Shown here one piece after another: positions 32,795 through 40,745 of a stretch of 40,745 nucleotides of DNA (its first letter is position 1; each line of letters starts with the position of its first letter). Both the position numbers and the translations under genes were made by a program. The DNA lies in assembly GCF_025753815.1 (NCBI RefSeq), contig NZ_JAOWRF010000171.1, forward strand, positions 1 to 40,745, read 5' to 3'. The notes under the pieces are model-generated. The model did not search any database and was not told where the DNA came from. It saw only the letters and a list, made by a program, of their open reading frames with translations. Source of the stretch: Plectonema radiosum NIES-515 (lineage in GTDB: Bacteria > Cyanobacteriota > Cyanobacteriia > Cyanobacteriales > Nostocaceae).

Positions 32795-33101
32795 AAGGGA
32801 CGTTTAGACGCTTGAAAGAAGAGTTTTCACGCTTTTTAACCAAGGTGGAATTAAGTGGTTTTCAAGTTTTAGTTGTACATGGTATTGTAATAACAAAAAA
32901 AAATTGCAACCTTGCCGGAAAGTAACTCTATCGATGTGTTGTTAATCAGTACAAAACCATTTGTAGATGATTGACTGTTGGCAACAACAGTCGTTAGCAT
33001 ACTGACATAAATTTGTCAACATCTGACATCAACAACCTAGGTTAGCGTGCAAGGTAAATACTGTAACAAAAATTTATATAACCCGAAAACTTGGAAAAAT
33101 T
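32795..33101. other. Intergenic leader with two hairpins upstream of the peptidoglycan-binding gene
   Basis: GACTGTTG-GCAA-CAACAGTC (32973-32992) is an 8-bp stem with a GNRA-type tetraloop, and TGACA-TAAATT-TGTCA (33003-33018) is a second small inverted repeat. Neither has a T-run. They may be regulatory sites of the gene at 33102. Confidence 0.45.
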
Positions 33102-34655
33102 ATGGAAACCATTGGTAATTTTGGTGTAGTCTCAACCGACGAGGCATCTAAAAGCATCGAGGTTGTTCCTCTGGGGGTGGATTTTAAATTTTTTCATAAT
33201 TGGAGAAACTTCTCTATTGCCGGGATGCGTCTATTGTCTGTAGCGCTAACTATGGGTATTTTGAGTATAGCTGGACAAGCTATGGCACTTCAGAAATTAG
33301 GAAGTAGCGGTAATGATGTCACAAACACCCAGAGGTGTTTGAAAAAGTTAGGCTACTTTAAGGCTCCAGTGACGGGTAATTTTGCTTCCTTGACTCAGAA
33401 GGCTGTAATCGGATTTCAGCGAGCTAAGAAACTACCTGCTGATGGAGTTGTGGGTATCAGCACTGAGCGATCGCTGCAACAAGCATGTCTTGCAAAAAAC
33501 AGCAGTGGTAATGTTGGTAAAAACCCTGGTAGTAATGTTACCGGCGACTTGCGGCAAGGTAGCAAGGGTGCTAGCGTCTCCAAGCTCCAACAAAATTTAC
33601 GCCAATTAGGTTACTTTAACGGTCGAATCGATGGCTATTTTGGTTTAGATACTCAGCAAGCAGTCATTAAATTTCAGCAAGCTTCTCGATTGCGTGCGGA
33701 TGGTGTTGTCGGTTCTAGAACTATACAAGCAATACTAATTAAACGTGGTGAAGGTGAAGGTGGTGAATATCCTGTTCTTTCTGAAAATAGTAGTGGTCTA
33801 GCTGTAACTAGGCTACAACAGTTATTGAAACAGAGGGGTTATTTTAATACTAATCCCACCGGTCGCTTTGGACCAATTACCAGAGATGCTGTAATTGCAT
33901 TTCAACGCAATTCCGGTTTACCTGCTAATGGTGTGGCAAATAGGCAAACTTGGGATGCACTACTGATAACTTCTCAGGAACCGACTCCTGCTGGAGTGAG
34001 TCTCTCTACTGAGCAAATTAGAGAACTGCAACAGCGTTTACGGGATCTGGGTTATTTGAACACCAATCCAACTGGTAATGTAAGTCCGCTGACCATAGAT
34101 GCTTTGCGTCGATTTCAACAAGATTATAGGCTTTATGCCGATGGAATTGCCGACAGTCAAATACTCGAAGCTGTACGTAGAGCCTGGGAAGATAGATATG
34201 CTAATCAAAATCAACCCAACAAAAATTATATCTCTGTCGGTGACACTGGAGAAAATGTGAAAGCACTCCAGGAGCGTTTAACGCAGTTAGGCTACTATAA
34301 TGCCTATCCTGACGGTTATTTCAGCGAATACACCAGATCGTCTGTAATTGCATTCCAGCAATATTATCGACTCAATCCGACTGGGGTTGTCGATTCGCAA
34401 ACTTGGCAAGTATTAGGATTCAATGGTTCCCCAGTTGCGAATCGTCCTAATAATAATCGCTATGTAGTAGTAGTGCCAATTTCCCATAACGATACTCTCA
34501 ACATAGTACGTCAGTATGTACCTAATGCTTTCCTGGCTGAATCGAGATTGGGTAATTATGTGAATGCGGGAGCATTTAGCGATCGCACCCAAGCAGAACA
34601 GCGTTCTAGAGAATTGCGATCGCGTGGTTTAGATGCACGGGTAGATTACTTCTAA
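33102..34655 (+). CDS. Peptidoglycan-binding protein with five PG_binding_1 repeats and SPOR-like tail
   Basis: This 517-residue exported protein has a 42-residue hydrophilic lead followed by a hydrophobic signal (MRLLSVALTMGILSIAGQAM). Five PG_binding_1 domains follow, each with the pattern LGYF...TG.F...T..AVI.FQ...L..DGVV. The last 60 residues (YVPNAFLAESRLGNYVNAGA, FSDRTQAEQRSRELRSRG) look like a SPOR domain, which binds denuded glycan strands. It is probably periplasmic, recognising peptidoglycan by several modules. No catalytic domain is present, so it may be a scaffold. The start ATG 33102 gives the long lead; ATG 33225 would begin exactly at the signal peptide. Confidence 0.9.
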   Translation: METIGNFGVVSTDEASKSIEVVPLGVDFKFFHNWRNFSIAGMRLLSVALTMGILSIAGQAMALQKLGSSGNDVTNTQRCLKKLGYFKAPVTGNFASLTQKAVIGFQRAKKLPADGVVGISTERSLQQACLAKNSSGNVGKNPGSNVTGDLRQGSKGASVSKLQQNLRQLGYFNGRIDGYFGLDTQQAVIKFQQASRLRADGVVGSRTIQAILIKRGEGEGGEYPVLSENSSGLAVTRLQQLLKQRGYFNTNPTGRFGPITRDAVIAFQRNSGLPANGVANRQTWDALLITSQEPTPAGVSLSTEQIRELQQRLRDLGYLNTNPTGNVSPLTIDALRRFQQDYRLYADGIADSQILEAVRRAWEDRYANQNQPNKNYISVGDTGENVKALQERLTQLGYYNAYPDGYFSEYTRSSVIAFQQYYRLNPTGVVDSQTWQVLGFNGSPVANRPNNNRYVVVVPISHNDTLNIVRQYVPNAFLAESRLGNYVNAGAFSDRTQAEQRSRELRSRGLDARVDYF

Positions 34656-34661
34656 AAGTTA

Positions 34662-34985
34662 GGGTTTGGGACAACGCATAGTTCATTTTCACGTCTATGT
34701 CTATTAGACATCTCCAGAAAACAATGTAGAGACGCGACCGGTCGCGTCTCTACAAGGGTTTGGGACAACGCATAGTTTATTTTCACGTCTATGTCTATTA
34801 GACATCTCCGAAAAAGACGTAGAGACGTAGCACATGCAACGTCTCGACAACAGACATCTGTTGGAAAAGAATGTAGAGACGTAGCACAGAATCGTCTCTT
34901 GGGGTTTGGACAATGCATATTTAATTTTCACGTCTAATCAAGGGTTTCGGGCAACGCATAATTAATTTATGGAGATGTCTATTAA
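34662..34985. mobile_element. Cluster of nested MITE-like copies, TAGACATCT family
   Basis: At least three left ends (34705, 34799, 34852) and four right-half spacers (GGGTTTGGGACAACGCATAG at 34662 and 34756, GGGTTTGGACAATGCATA near 34901, GGGTTTCGGGCAACGCATAA near 34941) are stacked between two convergent genes. The core at 34726-34753 is a perfect 28-base palindrome (GTAGAGACGCGACC and its complement). The arrangement suggests repeated insertion of one element into another, or local amplification. Confidence 0.8.
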
Positions 34986-37900
34986 TTACATCGACAAATG
35001 CAACTGTGAACCAAGGTTCGTTTTATTGACTTCAATCCGGGCTTGGAAGGCTTCTTTGAGGTGGGGCATATGAGTTACAGTGAGGATGCAGGCAAAATCA
35101 CAAGCGATCGCATTAATCGCGGCAATCAAGCGATCGCATCCTTCGGCATCCTGTGTACCAAAGCCTTCATCTATAATTAACAATTGTAATGCCGCCCCTG
35201 CCCGTTGTGCTAATAATTTTGCCAAAGCTAAACGAATCGCAAAGTTAATTCTAAAAGCTTCTCCACCAGAGTAAGTTTCATAAGCTCGCGTTCCTCTAGC
35301 ATCAGCAATTAAAATATCTAAAGTGTCTATCAACTTGGCATTTTTCTTTGCTTTACTACTTCTTCCCGCTTTTTGTGTAATAAATTGCACATGCAATTGA
35401 TTCGCGCTCAATCGCGAAAGCAGTTGATTTGTCTCTGCTTCCAACTGAGGCAAGACATTTTCAATCATCAGTGCTTGGATGCCATTTTTACCAAAAGCTT
35501 GCGTTAATTCCTGATAAACGCGCTGTTGTCGCTTGGCTTCAAGCAATTCTTGCTGCTGTTGCAAAAACTGAGTTTGCAGCATTTCCAGATGGTGAGCAAC
35601 TTGTTCTAAACGCCCTAATTGCCCGATTTTTTCATCAAGTTCTCGTCTGCGAGCCGCAATTTGTTGCTGTAGGGTTTCAATTTGAGCAGTTGGGTTTGCT
35701 GTTTGTTCAAGTTGGGCAACGATGCTTTCGAGTTGGCGTTCAATTGTTTGCCTTTCAGTCATTCTCCCATGTCTAGAGGCTTCTAAGTCTTGAAATCTGA
35801 CTTTTAGTTGCGGATACTGCTGTTGAGCTGACGAAAGTTGTTGATGGCGCAATTCCCAAGATTGCGCTTTGCGTAAACTTGTGCGAATATTATTATGCTG
35901 GTCTGAACTGTAATTAATTTCGGCAATGTGGCGGTCAAGGGCGGCAATTTGTTTGGCAGCTTCAGAATTGATTTGAAGAAGCTCAATTTTCGCTTTTAAT
36001 TCGGCAATTTGCGCTTCAATTTGTGGTTTTCGTGCCGCTATTTGCGAACTTCGCTTGTTTGCATCTTTAATTTGCTGAAGTTTAATTTCTGCCCATCGCC
36101 AGCGTTCAACTTCACTACGGGCAAGAGCGTGGTCTTGTTCGTGATAATTTAGTTGTTGAAGATATTCATTTAATTGCTGTAATTCGAGTTGTTTTTCAAG
36201 AGCATAATCGCCAACTTCAAGCGATCGCTCTAAATGCTGTTTTTCGGCGGCAATTTGTTGTAGTTGTGCTGAAGCATTACTGGTAGACTCAAGTTGGGCT
36301 GCTAATTGTCCTCTTTGTTCGCGCAAAGCATCATAACTCGCCAATTTTTGCGATATTTCCCGGTATTCCTGTCTGAGTACCTGAATTTCTCTATCCGAAA
36401 ATGCCATTTGCTCTCGGAATACCCACAATTGCCCTTCCGTATCCTTGTACTCTGCTTTGGTTTTATCTGTGACTCGATTCCAATGATGTTCATCTAAAGG
36501 ACGTTCGCACAAAGGACAAAGTGCATTCGGATTTTGCAGAAGAAGCAGTTTTTGGTCTAGTTCTCCCAACAGTCTTTCATACTCTCGTTGCTGCCCTTGC
36601 AAGCGTTCGATAAAGTGACGCCTTTCCTGTCCTTTTTCCTGCACTCGTTGCAGATAAACTCGCTTTTTCTCTAATTCTTCAATTTGTATTCCTACATCCA
36701 TCACCGCTTGTTGCAACTGCGGTTGGCGTCCAAATGCGCGTTGGAGTTCATTTTCTACTTGTTGGAGTTGTTCCAGACGTGCTACCAAACCAGCAGCAAC
36801 CCGATCTAACTGGCTTTGCAAAGTTGCTCGCTGTTGCAATAAGGGAGACACTTGCATTTGTAGTTGATCTAAATAAGCAACTCGGTTACGTGCTTTTGTC
36901 AGATGTGCTAAAGCGGCTTCAACTTCGCTTTTATTGGTGAGAGTATGTTGAATTTCTTGCTCTTGTTGCTGCAAAACCTCTAATTGAGCGAGAAGGTGTT
37001 GTAGTTGTCGTTCTTGATCGTTAATTTGCTTCGTCAGTTGATGCTGTAGTTGTTGACGCTGTTGTATTCGCTGTGTGTATTCTTCAAATTTGGCACTTAA
37101 AGATTCTTCTTGAGATTGCAGCGTCTGATATTGCCCTAACCCTGCTTTTATCTCGGTTTCTTGACTTAAGATTGCTTGTAAATCTGATAGCTGACTATTA
37201 ATTGCTGATTGTTCTTGTTGCAGGCGATCGCAATCAGAACTCAGATTTTGGTATTGTTGTCTGACAAAGCTCAGTTGTTCAGTCCAATTTTGGCGAGTAA
37301 GCTGGACAACTTGCAAACTTTGGATTTGAATATTATCAAAAGCTTGTATTTGTTGGAGTTGATTGAGTTCAACTTCTAATTCTGCTTGTTGTGCCTGTGT
37401 AACAGAGCGTTCTTGCAGTTTAGTTTTGCTCGACTCCAAACAACGCTCTAATTCTTCTACCTTTGCTTTGAACTGACGAGACGATTCTTTGGCTCGTTCT
37501 TCCAATTCATCGTATTGATTTAGCTTCAATAACTCTGCTAAAATTTCTTTGCGTTCGTTCGGACGCTTGAGCATAAACTCGTCTGCACGACCTTGACGCA
37601 GGTAGGCGGAGTTAATAAAAGTTTCATAATCGAGCTTAATATGTTCTAAAATCACATCTTGAGTTGCCCTTACTCCTTTGCCGGTAAGTGAGCGAAACCC
37701 AGAAGGTGTTTCCACTTGAAATTCTAAAACGCCAGTACCACCACGAGGTCGGGTGCGAATAACTCGATAAATTTGCTGGTTGCTTTGAAAAGTGAAATCA
37801 ACTCGAACTTCTTTCGCACCAGAATGAATCACATCATCTTCAACACCGGCGCGGCTTTCACCCCAAATTGCCCAAGTGATAGCTTCGAGAAGCGAAGATT

Positions 37901-38009
37901 TGCCCGCACCGTTAGAACCACAAATACAAGCCGTATGCAAACCGCGAAAATCTAAAGTTGCATCACGGTAACTGAGAAAGTTTTTGAGGATTAGTTGTAC
38001 TGGGATCAT
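34986..38009 (-). CDS. sbcC: DNA repair exonuclease SbcC (Rad50-like ATPase)
   Basis: This 1007-residue SMC-like protein is the ATPase subunit of the SbcCD nuclease, which opens DNA ends and cleaves hairpins, acting on the chromosome. Walker A is GSNGAGKSS (31-39) after FLSYRDATLDFRG. Two very long Gln/Glu-rich coiled coils flank a zinc-hook CPLC (Cys498, Cys501). The ABC signature YSGGEAFRINFAIRLALAKL and Walker B LLIIDEGFGTQD (about 943) close the head. The length is normal. The start is ATG 38009. The partner nuclease SbcD is not in the window. Palindrome-rich surroundings are notable, since SbcCD cuts hairpins. A LexA-like site lies 37 bases upstream. Confidence 0.96.
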   Translation of the reverse strand: MIPVQLILKNFLSYRDATLDFRGLHTACICGSNGAGKSSLLEAITWAIWGESRAGVEDDVIHSGAKEVRVDFTFQSNQQIYRVIRTRPRGGTGVLEFQVETPSGFRSLTGKGVRATQDVILEHIKLDYETFINSAYLRQGRADEFMLKRPNERKEILAELLKLNQYDELEERAKESSRQFKAKVEELERCLESSKTKLQERSVTQAQQAELEVELNQLQQIQAFDNIQIQSLQVVQLTRQNWTEQLSFVRQQYQNLSSDCDRLQQEQSAINSQLSDLQAILSQETEIKAGLGQYQTLQSQEESLSAKFEEYTQRIQQRQQLQHQLTKQINDQERQLQHLLAQLEVLQQQEQEIQHTLTNKSEVEAALAHLTKARNRVAYLDQLQMQVSPLLQQRATLQSQLDRVAAGLVARLEQLQQVENELQRAFGRQPQLQQAVMDVGIQIEELEKKRVYLQRVQEKGQERRHFIERLQGQQREYERLLGELDQKLLLLQNPNALCPLCERPLDEHHWNRVTDKTKAEYKDTEGQLWVFREQMAFSDREIQVLRQEYREISQKLASYDALREQRGQLAAQLESTSNASAQLQQIAAEKQHLERSLEVGDYALEKQLELQQLNEYLQQLNYHEQDHALARSEVERWRWAEIKLQQIKDANKRSSQIAARKPQIEAQIAELKAKIELLQINSEAAKQIAALDRHIAEINYSSDQHNNIRTSLRKAQSWELRHQQLSSAQQQYPQLKVRFQDLEASRHGRMTERQTIERQLESIVAQLEQTANPTAQIETLQQQIAARRRELDEKIGQLGRLEQVAHHLEMLQTQFLQQQQELLEAKRQQRVYQELTQAFGKNGIQALMIENVLPQLEAETNQLLSRLSANQLHVQFITQKAGRSSKAKKNAKLIDTLDILIADARGTRAYETYSGGEAFRINFAIRLALAKLLAQRAGAALQLLIIDEGFGTQDAEGCDRLIAAINAIACDFACILTVTHMPHLKEAFQARIEVNKTNLGSQLHLSM

Positions 38010-38046
38010 CGAGGCTATAGCGCCACATCTACATTTTATAAAAAAC

Positions 38047-38060
38047 AGTACACATGCACT
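38047..38060 (-). promoter_or_regulatory. Possible LexA (SOS) box upstream of sbcC
   Basis: On the gene's strand the sequence is AGTGCATGTGTACT. The Anabaena LexA consensus, as I recall it, is RGTACNNNDGTWCB; this site differs at one position. It stands 37 bases before the sbcC start, a plausible place for repression. One mismatch in a short site makes chance likely. Confidence 0.3.
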
Positions 38061-38351
38061 TAAATTAGTTTAGCTATCTACAAATCATGTTTCTAGTATT
38101 GAAGACTTTAATTTTACAAAAATTAACAATATGATCGTCGGATTTTTCTTGTTAGGCAAAAACTTTTTATTTTCTGGAGATAAAAATTGACCTGCGGCTG
38201 GCTTTTGCTCTGAGTTAACAAAAGAAGAGAGTAGGGGGGATAAATAAAGGGGACAAGAGAAAAAACTTTACCCTAGAGTCTGACGGAAGCTTTGTTGGCT
38301 ACTTTTGCTTTTTGATCGCTGATGAATAAAAAGATGACATTTTATATCTAT

Positions 38352-38440
38352 TAGACATCTGTTGGAAAACAATGTAGAGACTTCGTATTTCGCGTCTCTT
38401 GGGGTTTGGATAACGCATATTTAATTTTCGGAGATATCTA
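38352..38440. mobile_element. MITE-like element, TAGACATCT family, copy D (89 bp)
   Basis: The left end TAGACATCTGTTGGAAAA and the right end ATTTTCGGAGATATCTA are inverted repeats. The core GTAGAGAC...GCGTCTCT and the spacer GGGGTTTGGATAACGCATAT match copies A to C. It is flanked by ATT...TTA and could have a TA duplication. Confidence 0.75.
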
Positions 38441-38791
38441 TTAGGCTTTAAGAAAGTAGCAGCAAAGCAGACACTATTTTTGGGTCATCTAAAAAATCTT
38501 TCTTCAAAGAAAAGCGATCGCTTGGGTTTTACCTTGACCGAGGTATCAACATCACATCTGTATTTACTGCAAATTTGGTATTGTTGTTAACAAGACTTAC
38601 ACTAAGAGAAGTTTGAGCAGAAAATCTAAATATTCATGCATCAAATGGTAATTTTGTCTACAATATAAATAAGAGTTCGCATTCAGCCGATTCGCCTCTA
38701 TTCAATGGCATACATATGTGGACATAAACAGTCAAAAAAGATTCTGGAACAAATTCGTTAACTCTGCGTCATCTATTAATCTTACCAAGAA

Positions 38792-38816
38792 CCCCGATTT
38801 ATTGAAGAAGTCGGGG
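38792..38816. repeat. CCCCGATTT/AAGTCGGGG hairpin
   Basis: A nine-base stem with one G-T pair surrounds an ATTGAAG loop. The unit AACCCCGATTTATTGAAGAA is, from memory, a common Nostocales intergenic repeat. It lies about 160 bases upstream of the 38979 gene. Confidence 0.6.
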
Positions 38817-38978
38817 GGTATGAATACCAATACATATCTTCTCAATCCCCAGTCCCCTGTTTAAGGAACAATAAACTCAAATTATCGGTCAAATAAATTC
38901 TTTAACTTTCGGAATATGCCTATAGACAGGTTTAAAAAGTTTTAGAAACAATCTCAGTAAATCGACGTCATTAAACAC

Positions 38979-39671
38979 ATGATAAAAACAAACGGAAACC
39001 CTCTTATGACTCACCTTAATCGCTGGAAATATGCAACGGCTGCACTCATGTCAATGGCTATAAGCACGGGTGCTATTGTCCCCATATTTATATCCACACC
39101 TGCTAGCGCACAACGGATTTATGGTCAATCAAGATCCGTTTCTATTCCTACCGGAGTGACATTTCCTGTAGCTTACGACAAAGATAAAGTTGTTGTTACT
39201 CCTGGGGAAACTGTACCCTTAACACTAACAGTTGCAACCAACATTATTGATAGCAGCAGAAATGTCTTAATTCCTGCGGGAACTCAAATTGTGGGACAAT
39301 TGCAACCAGTAACCAGAAATGGTCAAAAAGGTGTGCAATTCGTTGCTCAAGAGTTAGTTTTTGCTTCTGGTCAGCGTCAGTCTGTTAATGCTTCTTCTTC
39401 CGTAATTACCAGAACTGAAAAAATCAGCAAAGGAGCTGATACAAATAGAATTGTCACAGATGCAGCGATTGGTGCGGGTGCTGCCAGTGTGATATCACTA
39501 ATTACAGGCGATCGCAAAATTCAAGCAATTGAACCGATTGGTGGTGCGGCAGCTGGTGCTGCTGCAAGTGTGCTGTTGCGGAAAAAACAAGCCGATGTCT
39601 TTGTCCTCAAGCCAGAACAAGATTTAAATGTGACTCTGCGTTCTAACTTGGTAGTATCCCGTTCTTACTAG
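38979..39671 (+). CDS. Exported protein with TrbI/VirB10-like beta domain (230 aa)
   Basis: This 230-residue protein has a signal peptide (YATAALMSMAISTGAIVPIF, cleavage near PASAQR). A beta-rich domain follows with VTFPVAYDKDKVVVTPGETV, NVLIPAGTQIVGQLQPVTRN and GVQFVAQELVFASGQRQSV. It resembles the C-terminal fold of TrbI/VirB10, where IPAG-x-G is typical, though no conjugation gene is nearby. A Gly/Ala-rich segment (AAIGAGAASVISLITGDRKI, GGAAAGAAASVLL) could insert in a membrane. The C-terminal strand carries KPEQDLNVTLRSNLVVSRSY. Starts are ATG 38979 or ATG 39006; both leave the signal peptide intact. The role is unknown, probably cell envelope. Confidence 0.82.
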   Translation: MIKTNGNPLMTHLNRWKYATAALMSMAISTGAIVPIFISTPASAQRIYGQSRSVSIPTGVTFPVAYDKDKVVVTPGETVPLTLTVATNIIDSSRNVLIPAGTQIVGQLQPVTRNGQKGVQFVAQELVFASGQRQSVNASSSVITRTEKISKGADTNRIVTDAAIGAGAASVISLITGDRKIQAIEPIGGAAAGAAASVLLRKKQADVFVLKPEQDLNVTLRSNLVVSRSY

Positions 39672-39913
39672 GCTTGAGTTTAGTTAAGTCGTGACTTTAA
39701 TTATTTTAATAAGCGATCGCACACACATATTGAAGTGGCGATCGCTTAATTTTTCACTAAAGCCAAATCGGCACGGTGACACCTACCTCAATGTTGGATG
39801 GTTGATCGCGTATAAATTTTACAAAAATTCATGCGATCGCCGCAAGTATCATGTTTTGGCAAGAAATTTCGCATTGCTTCTGCATTTTATTTATGAGCTT
39901 TGCTTATAAATAA

Positions 39914-40612
39914 AAATATCCAAAAAACGAACTAGCTTTATCGGCAACAGCAACTGTTTGGGAATGGCAAAAATCCTCAAAAGTAGCACCTGTTCAGATT
40001 GATATCGAAACCAAAAAAATGATGTTTGCCGTCAATGTCAAAATGCTGTTTGATATAGACGCTAGCGATTGGAAAGAAGCATTTGTAAGTGCAACGAATT
40101 TTATAGAGGAATACTGCGCCAATCAATCACACTTGACGCAGAATCTTTCAGCAACGGAACTCTTGCCGATAAAGCAAAGCTATCAAGAAGCTATTGAAGT
40201 GCAGAATGCAATAGCGCTACGGATTGCACGCTGTGCTGGGTTAGTAACGGCTGATAGCGAAGTACCGAAGCAATTAAAGACAACTATCGTCCGCACATTG
40301 TTGAATAGTTACAATGGGATGGCAACAGCACTGGGATGGATAATATATCAATTAGTACAGTACCAAGAAGTACTAGAGCGAGTATATAGTGAGGTTGATC
40401 GGGTTATTGGCGATCGCGAACCGACCGTTAAAGACATTCCTAAATTATCTTATCTGCGACTGGTGGTAATGGAAGTGTTACGTTTATACCCACCCGCATG
40501 GATGTTAAGCCGGCAGGCAATTAGTGCAGACCGATTAGGAGAGACTCTAATTTTGCCGGGAGCAATTATTTCTATAAAATATTTCCCGCGTTTGTACCAC
40601 TACAAGGCTTAG
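39914..40612 (+). pseudogene. Cytochrome P450 fragment lacking both ends
   Basis: The open frame from 39914 to TAG 40610-40612 encodes the middle of a P450: a C-helix-like region (ALSATATVWEWQKSSKVAPV), KKMMFAVNVKMLFDIDASDW, an I-helix region (LLNSYNGMATALGWIIYQLV), and the J/K helices with YLRLVVMEVLRLYPPAW (the ExxR motif). The N-terminal A/B part has no start codon; the first internal ATG is 40019. The heme-binding Cys loop that should follow is missing, because the sequence changes after LILPGAIISI into unrelated codons. The acid-threonine pair of the I-helix is replaced (YNGMA). I take it as a disrupted remnant; it cannot bind heme as it stands. Confidence 0.78.
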
Positions 40613-40621
40613 TCGTGATTG

Positions 40622-40695
40622 ATATCTCCCCCGGTTAGAAACCGGAGGATTCTAAACTGATGTTGCTACGGGGGGATAAACCCCCACTTCGCAAC
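40622..40695 (+). mobile_element. Terminal palindromes resembling an IS200/IS605 end
   Basis: CTCCCCCGGTT-AGA-AACCGGAGG (40626-40647) and the nested GTTGC-TAC-GGGGG...CCCCC-ACTTC-GCAAC (40662-40695) are two adjacent hairpins followed by GCTTGTTTACGATATGATTT. I recall such paired hairpins near cyanobacterial IS200/IS605 transposase genes. They begin just after the point where the P450 frame breaks off. The transposase, if any, is beyond the window. Confidence 0.4.
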
Positions 40696-40745
40696 GCTTG
40701 TTTACGATATGATTTATTTAATCTCTTGAACAAATCAATTCGTTG

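Larger units (their letters stand above)
38061..38978. other. Repeat-rich intergenic region between sbcC and the 38979 gene
   Basis: No gene is supportable. It holds MITE copy D (38352-38440), a hairpin at 38792-38816 and a HIP1 site near 38516. The rest is AT-rich sequence without visible structure. Confidence 0.5.

Noticed and set aside
34652-34931. Cys-rich reverse frames next to sbcC
   Set aside because: They lie wholly inside the stacked MITE-like repeats and repeat the same peptide, so they are artefacts.
39691-39909. A 72-residue frame between the 38979 gene and the P450 remnant
   Set aside because: It runs through HIP1-rich, otherwise featureless sequence and has no family or ribosome site.
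1-40745. CRISPR array or prophage
   Set aside because: No regularly spaced repeats with unique spacers and no capsid, tail, terminase or integrase gene are present.

Overview
The window looks like chromosomal DNA from a filamentous, Nostocales-type cyanobacterium. The evidence is the very frequent HIP1 octamer GCGATCGC in and between genes, and typical cyanobacterial families: Ycf46, DUF928, DUF2808, ferredoxin-dependent sulfite reductase, split PntAA/PntAB/PntB, and an rpmH-rnpA-PH-yidC-khpB cluster. Intergenic regions are long and full of short palindromic and MITE-like repeats. I see no CRISPR array, prophage or complete insertion sequence. The species cannot be named from the sequence alone.

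Layout. 1-6.4 kb: a small single-helix membrane protein, a LivH/NatD-type amino acid permease (-), a hybrid histidine kinase, a LarE-type sulfurtransferase, a Uma2-family nuclease (-) and an exported GDSL/SGNH hydrolase (-). 6.4-13.1 kb: an outer-membrane / two-partner-secretion region with a DUF928 protein, a membrane-anchored TPR protein, a decayed start of a filamentous-haemagglutinin-like TpsA gene, and an intact FhaC/ShlB-type TpsB transporter. Around it lie a 114-bp tandem duplication and other repeats. 13.1-18.9 kb: tRNA-Arg(UCU) (-), a conserved-looking soluble protein, a two-gene unit (8-TM protein plus an HTH protein with a poly-acidic linker), an ADP-ribosylglycohydrolase (-) and a small exported beta-barrel-like protein. 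19.2-24.6 kb: ferredoxin-sulfite reductase with an unusual C-terminal ribbon-helix-helix-like tail, then the three-gene proton-translocating transhydrogenase operon (-). 25.5-29.9 kb: DUF2808 protein, rpmH, rnpA, PH-domain protein, yidC, khpB (jag) and a YceD/DUF177 protein; this is the ribosome / RNase P / membrane-insertion cluster. 30-38 kb: a possible small protein (-), ycf46, an SH3 protein, a five-repeat peptidoglycan-binding protein and sbcC (-). 39-40.7 kb: an exported TrbI-like-fold protein and a cytochrome P450 fragment missing both ends, followed by IS200/IS605-like terminal palindromes at the window edge.

The least explained material is the repeat layer. At least five families recur. 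The best defined is a roughly 90-bp element with TAGACATCT/AGATGTCTA ends around a GTAGAGACG...CGTCTCTAC palindrome. Several genes (histidine kinase, pntAA, ADP-ribosylglycohydrolase) end inside such repeats, so repeats appear to supply their last codons and stop. Two genes carry repeats inside the reading frame. The sulfite reductase/RHH fusion, the decayed TPS substrate and the P450 remnant with an atypical I-helix are the main protein-level oddities.
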